Shown here: positions 31,444-40,620 of the stretch, one piece after another
Numbering within the stretch: the stretch's first letter is position 1
How the letters are laid out: each line of letters opens with the position of its first letter
Source of the DNA: Streptomyces liliiviolaceus
Lineage (GTDB): Bacteria; Actinomycetota; Actinomycetes; Streptomycetales; Streptomycetaceae
Direction of reading: 5' to 3'
Assembly: GCF_018070025.1 (NCBI RefSeq)
Contig: NZ_JAGPYQ010000002.1
Location: 2,356,001-2,420,000 of the forward strand
Length of the DNA stretch: 64,000 nt
Made by a program: the position numbers and the translations under genes
Notes under the pieces: model-generated
Database searches by the model: none
What the model saw: only the letters and a program-made list of their open reading frames with translations
What the model was told of the DNA's origin: nothing

Positions 31444-32946
31444 GTGAACAACCGGTCCGCCCGCCGCGCCTTCGCCAGCCCTCTGTTCACCCCGCACGGC
31501 ACCGGCCGCGCCGACCGAAAAGCCGCCCGCCGTCAACTGGCCGCAGCCGCCGCAGCCCGCGCCGACACCACGACCCACCTCGCCGACGCCCTTCCCACCG
31601 AGCACACGATGCCCACACCGCTCTACCCGGCCGGCGGGCGCCCCGGCCCCGCCTCAGCCCTGGGCAACCGGCTCAAACTGCCCGCACACCGGATGACCAC
31701 CGCCGTCGCCGCAGGGGCATACCCCTTCCTCGCCGAAGGCGGCCTGGGCGCCGACGGCGTCTACATCGGCCGCGACATGCACGCCGAAGCCTCCTTCGTC
31801 TTCGACCCCTTCGCCCTGTACGGCAGAGTCGAGGGCTTCACCAACCCCAACCTGCTCCTGGCCGGCATCATCGGCCAGGGCAAGTCCGCGCTCGCCAAGA
31901 GCTTCGCGCTGCGCTCGGTCGCCTTCGGCTACCGCATCTACGTCCCCTGCGACCCGAAAGGCGAATGGACCCCCGTCGCCGACGCCCTGGGCGGCACCTC
32001 CGTCGCCCTCGGCCCCAGGCTGCCCGGCCGGCTCAACCCACTGGACGCAGCCCCGCAGCCCGCCTCCGCCAGCGAAACCGAGTGGGAAGGCGAGATCCGC
32101 AAGCGGCGCCTGCTCCTGCTCGGTTCACTGGCCCGCACCGTACTCGGCCGGGACCTGATGCCGATGGAGCACACCGCACTCGACATCGCCCTGGACATCG
32201 CGGTCGCCCAAGCCCGCGCCTCCAGCCGTCCGCCGCTCCTTGGCGACGTCACCACCGCCCTCAACCGTCCCGCCCAGCTCGACGAAGCGGCCGGGACGAT
32301 GTCCGGCCGGCTGGGCGAAGCCGCCCGCGACCTCGCCCACGCCATGCGCCGCCTCGTCCACGGCGACCTGGCCGGCATGTTCGACGCCCCCTCCACCGTC
32401 CGCTTCGACCCCGACGCGCCGATGCTGACCATCGACCTGTCCCAACTCGGCGGATCCGGCGACGACACCGCCCTCGTCCTCGCCATGACCTGCGCCTCCG
32501 CCTGGATGGAATCCGCCCTCACCGACCCCCACGGCGGCCGACGCTGGATCGTCTACGACGAGGCATGGCGCCTGATGCGCCACGTCGGCCTGCTCCAGCG
32601 CATGCAGGCCCAGTGGAAACTCAGCCGCGGCCTGGGCATCGCCAACCTCATGGTCATCCACCGGCTGTCCGACCTGCTCACCGCCGGCGACGCCGGCTCC
32701 CAGGGCCGGGCCCTGGCCGAAGGACTCCTCGCCGACTGCTCCACCCGGATCATCTACCGCCAGGAATCCGACCAACTCCACGCCGCCGCCTCGCTGCTGG
32801 GCCTGACCACCGTCGAAACCGAGGCCATCGCCCACCTCAACCGCGGACGCGGCCTGTGGAAGGTCGCCGGACGCTCCTTCATCGTCCAACACCTCCTCCA
32901 CCCCCGCGAACTGGCGCTCTTCGACACCGACGCCCGCATGCACTGA
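31444..32946 (+). CDS. VirB4-like conjugation ATPase
   Basis: The 500-aa protein has Walker A in AGIIGQGKSALAKS (about 140-153), FDPFALYGRVEGFTNPNLLL before it, FGYRIYVPCDPKGEWTPVADALGG after it, and a Walker B-like RRWIVYDEAWRLM near residue 365, followed by IHRLSDLLTAGDAGS and CSTRIIYRQES. These are the features of VirB4/TraC ATPases lacking the N-terminal half, which is encoded by the SCO6880-like gene. It powers assembly or substrate passage of the secretion channel. GTG start with GAGGG. Confidence 0.82.
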   Translation: MNNRSARRAFASPLFTPHGTGRADRKAARRQLAAAAAARADTTTHLADALPTEHTMPTPLYPAGGRPGPASALGNRLKLPAHRMTTAVAAGAYPFLAEGGLGADGVYIGRDMHAEASFVFDPFALYGRVEGFTNPNLLLAGIIGQGKSALAKSFALRSVAFGYRIYVPCDPKGEWTPVADALGGTSVALGPRLPGRLNPLDAAPQPASASETEWEGEIRKRRLLLLGSLARTVLGRDLMPMEHTALDIALDIAVAQARASSRPPLLGDVTTALNRPAQLDEAAGTMSGRLGEAARDLAHAMRRLVHGDLAGMFDAPSTVRFDPDAPMLTIDLSQLGGSGDDTALVLAMTCASAWMESALTDPHGGRRWIVYDEAWRLMRHVGLLQRMQAQWKLSRGLGIANLMVIHRLSDLLTAGDAGSQGRALAEGLLADCSTRIIYRQESDQLHAAASLLGLTTVETEAIAHLNRGRGLWKVAGRSFIVQHLLHPRELALFDTDARMH

Positions 32947-33017
32947 AAACCCAGTGGGTTCACCCCAACTGAAGGATTCCCAATTCCGATGCGTACCAGG
33001 GAGCTGCAGCGATGAGT
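32947..33017. other. Junction between T4SS operon and recombinase module
   Basis: GAAGGA followed by ATGCGTACCAGGG encodes a nine-codon ORF (MRTRELQR) that stops at the module boundary; it may be the cut-off start of an interrupted gene. CAGTGGG/CCCCAACTG nearby forms a weak hairpin. Confidence 0.3.
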
Positions 33018-34766
33018 CTACGTGGGGTCGTGGGTTCCCGAGTCGTGCTCGGTCGTAGCTATCGGTTTGGGGTCATCCAAGACGCTCCGGTATCGCAGAG
33101 CGGCGTCGATTCCGATGTCGAAGAAGTCGCAGAGGCGGCGTACGTCGCCGCCGGTGGCATAGATCTCCTGGAGAATGCGGTCGTCGCGCAGGGACTGCGC
33201 GGTGATGTTCAGCATGCGCCAGGGGAACTGCTTGCTGACTGGCTTGGTCCGGGCCTGGGTCTTGTTGTTGACGAACAGGTGCGGGTTGATCGTCTGCGGC
33301 CACTTGCGTGCGCGGTGGTCAAGGTATGCGGCCAGCCGGGCTCTGACGGGGACTGCGAGCGGAATGATGCGAGGCCCGAGCCGAAGACGGCCGTCGACGA
33401 TGTCGGTCAATTCCAGCTTCTGCAGCTCCCGTCCGTTCAGTGCGTGGAAGGCCACCAGGGCGACGGCGAGAGCGCACGTCGGGTCCGGCGAGTTCAGCGC
33501 GTCTCGGATCTTCTGGGTGTCGAGTGGGAGCGGGACGGTGACATTGGGTCGGGTGGCCTTCATCCCGCGCATCGGGTTGCTGAACACCTGTCGGTGGGCC
33601 TTGAGCACGGTGAACAGGGAACGCAGTCCCTGTTCGGCGAAGATCCGGTTCGAGCCCTTGGCCGGCAGCTCCCGGGTGACGTCTTCGGCCGTGATCTCGG
33701 CGAACGACTCGTGGCCTTGCTGGGCCCACGCACGCCAGATCGGCGCCATGCCGACGATGTGGATGTGGATCGTTTCCACGTTCCGGGCTCGACGCCTGGG
33801 CGCCGTGCTGCGGCCCTGGAGCATGGTGTCGAACCACAGCTGGAGCTGGTTGGTCATGGCGGCGGGCAAGTCCGCGCTGTGCTGGGCGAAGTAGCGCTCG
33901 ACGGCCAGGGCGCGGTCGTCTTCGAGGAGACCGACGGTGTCGAGGACTTCCAGGGTCGAGATCGCGGTGGCGCCGTAGCGGATGGCTGCCAGGACGTCAC
34001 TGCTACGGATCTTGGAACTCGGGGTGTCCTGGAGGGCATCGAGGAGTTTGAGGGTGTGGGCGACGCCGTTCACCAGCCGCTTGCTCCAGCCGTGCCGCAG
34101 GGCGTGCTCGCGCAGCGTCTGATCGCAGTGCCGCAGCAGCGGCGAGTCCTGTGTCAGGGCGCGCTTCTTGATCGCTCCTTTGCCCGGCGGCATGCGGAAC
34201 AGCAGCGGCTGACGGTGGTTGGCAAGGGCCAAGGGCGCGGACGGCGGCTGCAGTCGGCGATGGTGCCGCTCGCGGGCGATGCGGCGCCGGCGGGCGCCGG
34301 TGGTGTCGTACTGCAGGTTGGCGAGGAACAGTTGCTGCCCGTGCTGGTTGGCTTCGGTGAGGTTGATGGCGTGGCCGGGCTCCTGGACGCGCCGGGCGTT
34401 TTCCCAGCACAGGCGGCAGGCTCCGGAGCCGTTGATGTAGGTCTCCCGCGTGCAGAAGGCGCAGATTCCGACCGGATAGTGGCCGTGCCACCAGCGGCAG
34501 GTCCAGCACAGCCAGCTGTGACGACGGTAGACGCCCCAGGCCAGGCAGCCGTGGCACGCGCCCAGGTAGAGCGGGGCTCCGGGGTGGCAGCGTTCGCACC
34601 GGCCCTGACTGAAGTAGGACTCGCGGGTTCCGCAGGTTCGACATGGCGGCGGGGTGAACGGCCCGCCGGGCAGGCATGCGTAGCAGAAGTCGACGCGCGG
34701 GTTCGTCCAGGCGGCTCGATTGACCCTGCAGGCAGGGCACTTGGGTGGTGGCGGTGTGACGCTCAT
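33018..34766 (-). CDS. Zinc-finger protein with degenerate tyrosine-recombinase domain
   Basis: 582 aa. The first 130 residues hold about ten CxxC or CxxH pairs (CPACRVNRAAW, CYACLPGG, CRTCGTRES, CERCHPG, CHGC, CWTC, CAFC, CRLC), a zinc-ribbon array. The C-terminal 200 residues resemble a tyrosine recombinase (HALNGRELQKLEL for the first Arg box; AQSLRDDRI...CDFFDIGIDAALRYRSV for the second box and Tyr), but the HxxR box lacks its first His. It belongs with the two upstream genes as a recombinase trio and overlaps the HTH gene by ATGA. Confidence 0.7.
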   Translation of the reverse strand: MSVTPPPPKCPACRVNRAAWTNPRVDFCYACLPGGPFTPPPCRTCGTRESYFSQGRCERCHPGAPLYLGACHGCLAWGVYRRHSWLCWTCRWWHGHYPVGICAFCTRETYINGSGACRLCWENARRVQEPGHAINLTEANQHGQQLFLANLQYDTTGARRRRIARERHHRRLQPPSAPLALANHRQPLLFRMPPGKGAIKKRALTQDSPLLRHCDQTLREHALRHGWSKRLVNGVAHTLKLLDALQDTPSSKIRSSDVLAAIRYGATAISTLEVLDTVGLLEDDRALAVERYFAQHSADLPAAMTNQLQLWFDTMLQGRSTAPRRRARNVETIHIHIVGMAPIWRAWAQQGHESFAEITAEDVTRELPAKGSNRIFAEQGLRSLFTVLKAHRQVFSNPMRGMKATRPNVTVPLPLDTQKIRDALNSPDPTCALAVALVAFHALNGRELQKLELTDIVDGRLRLGPRIIPLAVPVRARLAAYLDHRARKWPQTINPHLFVNNKTQARTKPVSKQFPWRMLNITAQSLRDDRILQEIYATGGDVRRLCDFFDIGIDAALRYRSVLDDPKPIATTEHDSGTHDPT

Positions 34767-35086
34767 AGCGGTGGCTCGGATCGCCTGTTGCCAAAACGAG
34801 GCGCGACGACCGGGGACGCGGAAGAGGCGGAGGCGGCCTGCTGTCGGTCCGGCCGGCGCTCGGCCACTTTGTTCGGTTCGCGGATCAGCAGGTCCGATGG
34901 TTCACAGTCCAGGATGGCGCAGATCACGTCCAGCTCGTCCAGGCGGACGATGTTGGGGGTGCCGGTCCAGAGCTGGGACATCTTGCCCGCGCTGATCTCC
35001 ACGCCGGCCTCGGCGAGCAGGCGCCGCATCTCGGTCGACTTCCAGATGCCGCGCTCGGCAGCCTTCATGCGCAGGTTCCACTGCAC
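34763..35086 (-). CDS. XRE-family HTH protein of the recombinase trio
   Basis: 107 aa from GTG 35086 (VQWNLRMKAAERGIWKSTEMRRLLAEAGVEISAGKMSQLWTG...DELDVICAILDCEPSDLL), a Cro/C1-type HTH in which ISAGKMSQLWTG is the turn and recognition helix and LDCEPSDLL the closing helix. GGAGG lies 9 bases upstream, within the end of the integrase gene. A basic Arg/Gln tail follows. It may act as an accessory or directionality protein for the recombinase. Confidence 0.72.
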   Translation of the reverse strand: MQWNLRMKAAERGIWKSTEMRRLLAEAGVEISAGKMSQLWTGTPNIVRLDELDVICAILDCEPSDLLIREPNKVAERRPDRQQAASASSASPVVAPRFGNRRSEPPL

Positions 35087-35090
35087 GGTG

Positions 35091-36167
35091 TCACGCCTCC
35101 TCGAAGCGGGCTTCCAGCCGCTGGTTGGCCTCGGTCCACGCCCGTTCGATGTGCTCGCTGTGGACGTGGATGTAACGGGTCGTGGTCGAGAGCCACTCGT
35201 GACCGAGCAGCTCCTGCAGTGCCTTGAGGTCCATGCCCTCGGCGTACAGCGACGAGGCGCAGTAGTGGCGCAGCACATGCGGGGTAATGCGACCGGTCCA
35301 GGCGGGCAGCCACGTGTTCGTCGCCGCGGCCAGGCTCTTGCGCAGCGGGTCTGCGGTGACACGCAGGCAGCCGCCGAAGTCAGGGTCGCGCCGCTCGCTG
35401 GGCAGCAGGGGTGCGTCCGGGTTGGACCAGTCGCTGCCGAACTGGTGCCGGACGTCGCCGAGCCACCAGTCGATCAGTCGGTCCGCGCCATTGATCGCGG
35501 GGATCAGGCGGGGCTTGGGGCCGCGGCCCCGGCTGCCCTTGCCGTGTCGCACGTGCAGTTTCCCGAAGGCACCCAGATCTGGGCGCCAGTCCCGGATGTC
35601 GAGCATCACCGACTCGTTGATCCTCAAGCCGAGTCGACGCCACAGGGACGCCGCGAAGTAGTCCCGGGCTGCAGGCAGGTACTTGCGGGCCTCGGTGATC
35701 GACGTGCGCCACTGACCGAAGAGCAGATCCATCTCCGTCTCGGAGGGCGGCACTCTCACGTCCGCATAGAGCGGGCTGCGCGGACGGTTGTACTCATCGA
35801 TCGGCTGCTCGACGACGCAGCCGGTCAAGGCGTGGACATCACCCTGGTAGCGCCTGATCACGAAGTCGTAGAAGTAGGCGAGCAGTCCGGCCTTGCCCGC
35901 GCGGGTGCTGTGAGCGTGTCCGGCGAGGCGCTGCTGAGCAAGGAACCGGTCTCCGTCGTCGCAAGACGCGGTCCATATGGGCCCGTTGAGGAAACGCGCG
36001 AACTCGAAGATCACGGCGCGTGCGTTGCCGATGTGGCTGTCCGAGAGGTTCGCAGCGGCCATGGCGATGGCGTACTGGTCGACGATTTCCTGCTCGAAGT
36101 CCTCTACATCACGCGGCGTTCGCAGGGCGCGCGCGGACGAGAGGTTGCGGACCACGGCCAGGTTCAT
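35091..36167 (-). CDS. Tyrosine recombinase/integrase
   Basis: 358 aa. An N-terminal SAM-like core-binding region (DFEQEIVDQYAIAMAAANLSDSHIGNARAVIFEFARFL) precedes the catalytic domain with RRLGLRINESVML (first Arg), GKGSRGRGPKPR (Lys region), TPHVLRHYCASSLY (HxLRH) and LLGHEWLSTTTRYIHV (GH and nucleophilic Tyr). All catalytic residues are present. It is the active partner of the zinc-finger recombinase-like protein and the XRE protein, and the three genes read opposite to the T4SS genes on either side. Confidence 0.82.
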   Translation of the reverse strand: MNLAVVRNLSSARALRTPRDVEDFEQEIVDQYAIAMAAANLSDSHIGNARAVIFEFARFLNGPIWTASCDDGDRFLAQQRLAGHAHSTRAGKAGLLAYFYDFVIRRYQGDVHALTGCVVEQPIDEYNRPRSPLYADVRVPPSETEMDLLFGQWRTSITEARKYLPAARDYFAASLWRRLGLRINESVMLDIRDWRPDLGAFGKLHVRHGKGSRGRGPKPRLIPAINGADRLIDWWLGDVRHQFGSDWSNPDAPLLPSERRDPDFGGCLRVTADPLRKSLAAATNTWLPAWTGRITPHVLRHYCASSLYAEGMDLKALQELLGHEWLSTTTRYIHVHSEHIERAWTEANQRLEARFEEA

Positions 36168-36530
36168 CGACCACTCCCTTCACCGAGAGTGCCGTCATGT
36201 CGATGCTACCGACTGAACTTCACTGTGGATGAGGGAACTTCAAAACTCGTCCTTGCCATCGGACACCCCGGAGGAGCTGGCAAGGGTTCGCAGCTCCTAC
36301 GAGAAGTGAGGGACAAACCCGCGGCCCTACAAACAAAGGTCCGGGAGTTCACGCCTTCCGCGCCCCTGATTCCCATGAGCCCAAGGCCAGATGGCCATTG
36401 CGGACAGGTCGCAGATTCGGCGGACGTCGCCGCCAGTCCCGCGCACTCCCTGCCACCCGGCCTGCAGCCCGCTCCCAGCGAGCCGCCCCTGAACACGGAC
36501 AGCGGCCCACAGACAAACCGAAAGAGACCC
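36168..36530. other. Gap upstream of the integrase gene
   Basis: No convincing gene. It holds the promoter region of the leftward recombinase module and the leader of the rightward gene at 36531. An 8-base GATTCCCA occurs here (near 36368) and also at about 32973, beyond the other end of the module; too short to call a target duplication. Confidence 0.35.
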
Positions 36531-37100
36531 TTGAATCCCAGCTACCACCGCGAACTGATACCGCGCGAGGACGTCCTGCGCCTGATCGACGAGTTCAGCG
36601 CGATGAAAGAAACATTCGCCAGCAAGACCGAGCAGTGGCAACTCCTGGACAGAAGTGGCCGTGTGCCGGCTGCCCTCTCCTTCACCGAGTTGTTCCAGCA
36701 CGTCACCGACGCGCAGGAACTGTCCCGCGACGTTCTTAAGGCCACGACCGACTTCGCCGCGAGACCCCACATCGCGAACCCCGCCGGCCGCGACACCTTG
36801 GCCCATCTTTCGACAGCGAGCTTCCTGTCGGCCCATGCAGTGCCGCACTTCGCCCAGACAGCACACGCCGTCCTCACCCTGCGGAGACTGCCCGACCCAA
36901 CGGACCAGCATTACCTGAAGAACGAGATGGTCATCGATCACGCCACGGCGCGCAACTACCTGCTGCGCACCTCACAGTCCCTCCGCGACGCGGCCCAGAC
37001 ATTGCACGAGCACCTCCAGCTCCACCGCTTCTTCTCCGCACCTGCCCTCAGCGACAGGCCCGTGCCGCCACCGCCCGGGCCCAAGGGTCACAGCCGCTGA
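36531..37100 (+). CDS. Hypothetical protein, 189 aa
   Basis: From TTG 36531 (LNPSYHRELIPREDVLRLIDEFSAMKETF) with AAAGAGA upstream. It is helical and soluble: TELFQHVTDAQELSRDVLKATTDFA and ATARNYLLRTSQSLRDAAQTLHEHLQLHRFF. No family known to me. It opens the cargo cluster right of the recombinase module and continues the T4SS strand. Confidence 0.6.
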   Translation: MNPSYHRELIPREDVLRLIDEFSAMKETFASKTEQWQLLDRSGRVPAALSFTELFQHVTDAQELSRDVLKATTDFAARPHIANPAGRDTLAHLSTASFLSAHAVPHFAQTAHAVLTLRRLPDPTDQHYLKNEMVIDHATARNYLLRTSQSLRDAAQTLHEHLQLHRFFSAPALSDRPVPPPPGPKGHSR

Positions 37101-37123
37101 TCCGACCCTCCTGGAGGAGCCCG

Positions 37124-37372
37124 GTGAACCACCTCGCCCACCTCAGCGACAGCGGCCCGTTCGAACACCAGCGGTGCCAGGCCGATCAGGACGAACCCAT
37201 GTCACAGAGCGTCGATCACCAACCCCGGATGGACCACGAGCAGAGCGCCACCCACGACAACGCCGAACTCGGCTTCCGTCCGGAACCGAAGCCGGAAGCG
37301 GACACCACGCGCCGACTGCCCAACCGCACGGATCGTCGGCCTTCTCCCACAGGCAGGAACCATGGCCGTTGA
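37124..37372 (+). CDS. Small hydrophilic protein, 82 aa
   Basis: GTG 37124 is preceded by GGAGGAG at 6 bases, a strong site. The product (VNHLAHLSDSGPFEHQRCQ...) is highly charged and low in hydrophobic residues, so probably disordered. It overlaps the start of the next gene by 11 bases. No homology recognised. Confidence 0.45.
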   Translation: MNHLAHLSDSGPFEHQRCQADQDEPMSQSVDHQPRMDHEQSATHDNAELGFRPEPKPEADTTRRLPNRTDRRPSPTGRNHGR

Positions 37373-37886
37373 CGAACAGGGCACTCCAGACGCGCGCCAC
37401 GCCGCTCCGCTCGCACCGCTGCCCGACCATCGCCATGTGAACACCGCGTTGTGGCAGGAACTGTGGCGTCAGCACGCACACATCACCACGCCGCTGCGAG
37501 AGCGCGGGCTGAAGTGCGACATCGAGTTCGGCCTCAGCGCCTACATCGTGCGTGTGCAGCTCCCCGACGACAGTCACCTGATCGTCAGCCCGCCGCAGGA
37601 GCCCTCTTCCGATCGTACACCGGGAGACCCAGAAGGCTGGATCGCACTCCACGAACCACTCGACGACCAGTCTTCGTTCGTCGTGTTCTATGACTCAGCT
37701 CCCACTGACGACCCCCGTGCCGTGCACCGGCCCGAGGCCCGCAACGGCGGCAGCGTCCCGCCCCTGATCGCGGCGATCGACCATCACCTCGCACAGCTCG
37801 GGCTGCTGCCGCCTCCCCTTGCACCTGCCGACGCCCTGCACCCGCCGTCCCCCCACTCCGGCGCCCCGCCTGCCCACCGTCCCTGA
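37362..37886 (+). CDS. Hypothetical protein, 174 aa
   Basis: Starts MAVDEQGTPDARHA. The core HVNTALWQELWRQHAHITTPLRERGLKCDIEFGLSAYIVRVQLPDDSHLIVSPPQEP followed by GWIALHEPLDDQSSFVVFYDS looks like a small alpha/beta domain. A Pro-rich tail follows. SD CAGGAA precedes the ATG. No function known. Confidence 0.6.
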   Translation: MAVDEQGTPDARHAAPLAPLPDHRHVNTALWQELWRQHAHITTPLRERGLKCDIEFGLSAYIVRVQLPDDSHLIVSPPQEPSSDRTPGDPEGWIALHEPLDDQSSFVVFYDSAPTDDPRAVHRPEARNGGSVPPLIAAIDHHLAQLGLLPPPLAPADALHPPSPHSGAPPAHRP

Positions 37887-38274
37887 CGGCACCGACGCTG
37901 ACCGCGCCCCGGTCTACACCTACGGCGACGCACTACGTGCTCTCACCGACCAACTCAACGCAGCCCAGTCGTATGCGGACGCCGCTGCCCTGCTGCACCA
38001 GATCCTGGAACCCACCAACGGCCTGCTGGCGCAGCTCGGCGACTTCTTCGAAGCCGCCGAAGAAAAAGCCAAGGAAGCCGAAGAAAACGACGGCTTCGAC
38101 CTGTCCTACGAACTCGCCGACGCCGTCGCCGAGATCCGCAACCTCGCACACGCCCTGGACGCGGCCGAGGACCGGATGCGCGCGCTAACCCCACCCGGGC
38201 CCGCATCACAGCTTCCCTCCGCTGCGGCCAGTTCGCCGCCCCTCCCCCCGCCGGCGCAGCAGCACAGGCGCTGA
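37819..38274 (+). CDS. Helical hypothetical protein
   Basis: About 130-151 aa; the start is uncertain (TTG 37819 or CTG 37870), both overlapping the previous gene. The core DALRALTDQLNAAQSYADAAALLHQILEPTNGLLAQLGDFFEAAEEKAKEAEEN...LADAVAEIRNLAHALDAAEDRMRAL is a helical hairpin similar in layout to the C-terminal domains of the products at 48236 and 49715. Function unknown. Confidence 0.5.
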   Translation: MHLPTPCTRRPPTPAPRLPTVPDGTDADRAPVYTYGDALRALTDQLNAAQSYADAAALLHQILEPTNGLLAQLGDFFEAAEEKAKEAEENDGFDLSYELADAVAEIRNLAHALDAAEDRMRALTPPGPASQLPSAAASSPPLPPPAQQHRR

Positions 38275-38304
38275 CGCCGGACCACCGCTTCGCTCCAGGA
38301 ATAC

Positions 38305-38696
38305 ATGCCCCGCTACCAGCAGGCCCTGCGACAAGCACTCACCAACGCAGCGGCCCAGCCCGAACCTTTGCACCGGGCCGGCCCGCCGCAGGTCGACCAG
38401 GTCCTCACCCTGACCTTGTACAGCGACGGAGCACTCGGCGCACCGTACGAGAGCGTGCCGGGGATGCCCGCACGACGCTGTACGCCCACCGCTTCCAGCA
38501 CCACCTGCACCGGGCGGCGTTCCTCCTGCCCGCCGCCTACGGGGACAGCACTCGCGCCCTTCTCGTCCACGGCGTGGTCCAGGAACTCACGGCCAAGGGC
38601 ATCGGCGTGAACCTGCGCCGCTCGATGCCCGCCACCAGCACCCATCGTCCGCCGGCGGCACCGACGTCCAGCCCCTCGGCCGGCCGTACCCGCTGA
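38305..38696 (+). pseudogene. Small gene with one-base frameshift
   Basis: ATG 38305 (SD CCAGGAA) gives MPRYQQALRQALTNAA...LTLYSDGALGAPYESVPG; the coding pattern then moves to the neighbouring frame with DARTTLYAHRFQHHLHRAAFLLPAAYGDSTRALLVHGVVQEL and stops at 38696. One extra G in the GGGG run at 38459-38462 would restore one ORF of about 130 codons. Family unknown. Confidence 0.5.
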
Positions 38697-38732
38697 TCCG
38701 CCCCCCCCTTCCCGCAGACCCTTGGAGCCATC

Positions 38733-39788
38733 ATCCGCATCACTCGCCCCGCCCTGCCTCTGTTCTCCGGCGCCGCCTGCCTCGCCCTTGTCCTCACCGG
38801 CTGCACCAGCGAAGACGGCACCTCTCCCTCCCGGCAGACGCCCAGCGCCAGCGCGGCCCCCAGGCCCGCTCCCGCCCTCACCGCCACTCAGGCCCGCGAC
38901 GCCATCAGCCGCTACTCGAAGACCAACAACAAGGCCAACACCGACCGCAACCGGCGCCTGCTCGGCACAGTCGAGGACGGACCGCTGTACGCGATGTCTG
39001 TCTCGGACTACACCGAGACCGAAGGACTTCCCGCGGCGGACCGCACCCCGTACAAGCCGTGGTCCTACGACGCGGCGAACGCCACGCTGTACATCCCCCG
39101 TCTGAAGGCGGGACAGGACCGCTGGTTCGCCGCCGCGCTCTCGGGCCAGAAGGGCAAGGCACCCTCGCGTCTCGGAGTGTTCGCCGAACATCCCCGGCAC
39201 CAGCGCTGGGAGATGGTCTCCGTCGTCGACCTCGACAGCCACGAACTGCCGGACATCGCCCTCGACCACAACGGATACGCCACGGCCGTTCCCGCCGACG
39301 GCAACAAGCAGCTGGCAGCCGACGCCGATGTGCTGCGCACCGCGGTGCTCGACAACTTCGCCACCGGAGGCACGCGCACCGGGAAGAAGACCCTCGCCCC
39401 GACCAAGGCGAGCAAGCGGCAGATCAAAGTCCACGACAAGACCGGCACCCGCTACGGGAACCAGGCCACCACCGTCTTCGCCGGCGCCGCCAACCGGCAC
39501 ACGGACGCCTACGCCCTCAAGACCACCGACGGCGGCGCGCTGGTCCTCTTTTCCCACACGCACACCCAGACCGACACCGTCGCGCACTCCGGTCTGCAGC
39601 TCAACCCTGGCGAGGACGAACGGGCCTGGCTCCACGACCTGCCCCGCACCTCCATCACGTACACGTTCGTGTGCAACGACGCCGCCACCGTCCCCGCGAA
39701 GGCCGCACCCTCCCGGCTGATCGGTTACACCTGCGCCCGCACCGACGCCGCCGGTCCCCCGGCCGGGTCCTGGTCGAACCGCGCGTAG
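38733..39788 (+). CDS. Lipoprotein with ATC start
   Basis: The frame opens after an in-frame TGA at 38694 and has no ATG, GTG or TTG before the mature part. ATC 38733 lies 5 bases after GGAG and gives a perfect lipoprotein signal: basic start, LPLFSGAACLALVLTGC with lipobox LTGC at about 18-21. The 350-aa mature protein (351 codons in all) has YAMSVSDYTETEGLPAADRTPYKPWSYD, then a beta-rich domain and the C-terminal SHTHTQTDTVAHSGLQLNPG segment. Role unknown; being surface-anchored it could function in mating contact or exclusion. Confidence 0.65.
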   Translation: MRITRPALPLFSGAACLALVLTGCTSEDGTSPSRQTPSASAAPRPAPALTATQARDAISRYSKTNNKANTDRNRRLLGTVEDGPLYAMSVSDYTETEGLPAADRTPYKPWSYDAANATLYIPRLKAGQDRWFAAALSGQKGKAPSRLGVFAEHPRHQRWEMVSVVDLDSHELPDIALDHNGYATAVPADGNKQLAADADVLRTAVLDNFATGGTRTGKKTLAPTKASKRQIKVHDKTGTRYGNQATTVFAGAANRHTDAYALKTTDGGALVLFSHTHTQTDTVAHSGLQLNPGEDERAWLHDLPRTSITYTFVCNDAATVPAKAAPSRLIGYTCARTDAAGPPAGSWSNRA

Positions 39789-39809
39789 ACACACTCGTCG
39801 TGCCGCGCT

Positions 39810-40045
39810 GTGCGCCGCCTCGACGACTGGCCGACGTCCTTCACCCTCCTGCCCGATCCGGACAATGCCCTGCCCCCACGTCGCTTCATCCCACCACCGG
39901 CACGGGACGCAGGGGACTTCACGTCCACCTCAACGGTGTGACGAGACCGCCCGTGAGCGTGTCCGTCGAAGGTCCTCCCGGTGCCGCGCAGCCCGCTTCC
40001 GGCGCTGCCCGCACACGGCGGCCTTCGTCCCGTCCGCCCCACTGA
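39810..40045 (+). pseudogene. Possible small frameshifted gene
   Basis: GTG 39810 starts VRRLDDWPTSFTLLPDPDNALPPRRFIPPPARDAG; the neighbouring frame continues LHVHLNGVTRPPVSVSVEG to a stop at 40045. A one-base change at the GGGG run near 39912 would join them. Evidence is codon bias and continuity only. Confidence 0.3.
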
Positions 40046-40060
40046 ACCCTGGAGCCCGTC

Positions 40061-40597
40061 ATACGCAACCCCGACTTCGAGCTGTACGACAACGTCGGCC
40101 GTGACGCCGAGCAGATCGCCGCCGCACGGCTCGGCATCGCCACCCACGATGACCTGTTGCGCTGGGCCAAACGCGACGCCGAAGCCTTCCTCACCGAGCA
40201 CCCGCTGCCCAGCGAGCCGATGCCGGCACCGGACCCGGCCCCCTACCTCGCCGCCCTCGCCGCAGCGACCACGACTGCCCACGCCAGCGCCATCACCCAG
40301 CACCTCCTGGACGCCGCGCAGCCAGCCCTGCACGCGGTCAGCGACATCCTGGCGGCCATCGCCCGCTGGGACGACCGCCACCGCAACGCCGAGCCGGGGA
40401 CCCCGCCCAAGATGCTGATGGAGGCGGCCAGCCGCAGCCTGTCCGTGCTGGGCCTCGCCGACGCAGCGGACCTGGCACTCCTGCGTGCCGAGTACGACCC
40501 GGCTCCACCGCCGCCCCCGGCAAAGAAGCGGGCCGCCTCCAACCTTCCCCCGACACCGCCCAGTACCCCGCCCGCCGGACCGGCCCCAGGCCGGTAG
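40061..40597 (+). CDS. Hypothetical protein with ATA start
   Basis: GGAG is 6 bases before ATA 40061; codon bias is strong from that point (IRNPDFELYDNVGRDAEQIAAARLG). The first NTG in frame is TTG 40157, well inside the apparent domain. About 178 aa, helical, with RWAKRDAEAFLTEHPLPSEP and ALAAATTTAHASAITQHLLDAAQPALHAVSDILAAIARWDDR, ending in a Pro-rich tail. Function unknown. Confidence 0.55.
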   Translation: MRNPDFELYDNVGRDAEQIAAARLGIATHDDLLRWAKRDAEAFLTEHPLPSEPMPAPDPAPYLAALAAATTTAHASAITQHLLDAAQPALHAVSDILAAIARWDDRHRNAEPGTPPKMLMEAASRSLSVLGLADAADLALLRAEYDPAPPPPPAKKRAASNLPPTPPSTPPAGPAPGR

Positions 40598-40620
40598 AAC
40601 CAGCCCCGGAGACTCTGCCG

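Noticed and set aside
32998..36302. GGAGCTGC/GCAGCTCC as terminal inverted repeats of the recombinase module
   Set aside because: Only eight bases match, which is expected by chance over this length; no matching direct target repeat of convincing size was found.
33012..37100. A 4-kb open frame on the plus strand across the recombinase module
   Set aside because: It is antisense to three genes with clear integrase, HTH and zinc-ribbon motifs; the open frame results from G+C-rich codon bias. Only its last part (36531-37100) is a likely gene.
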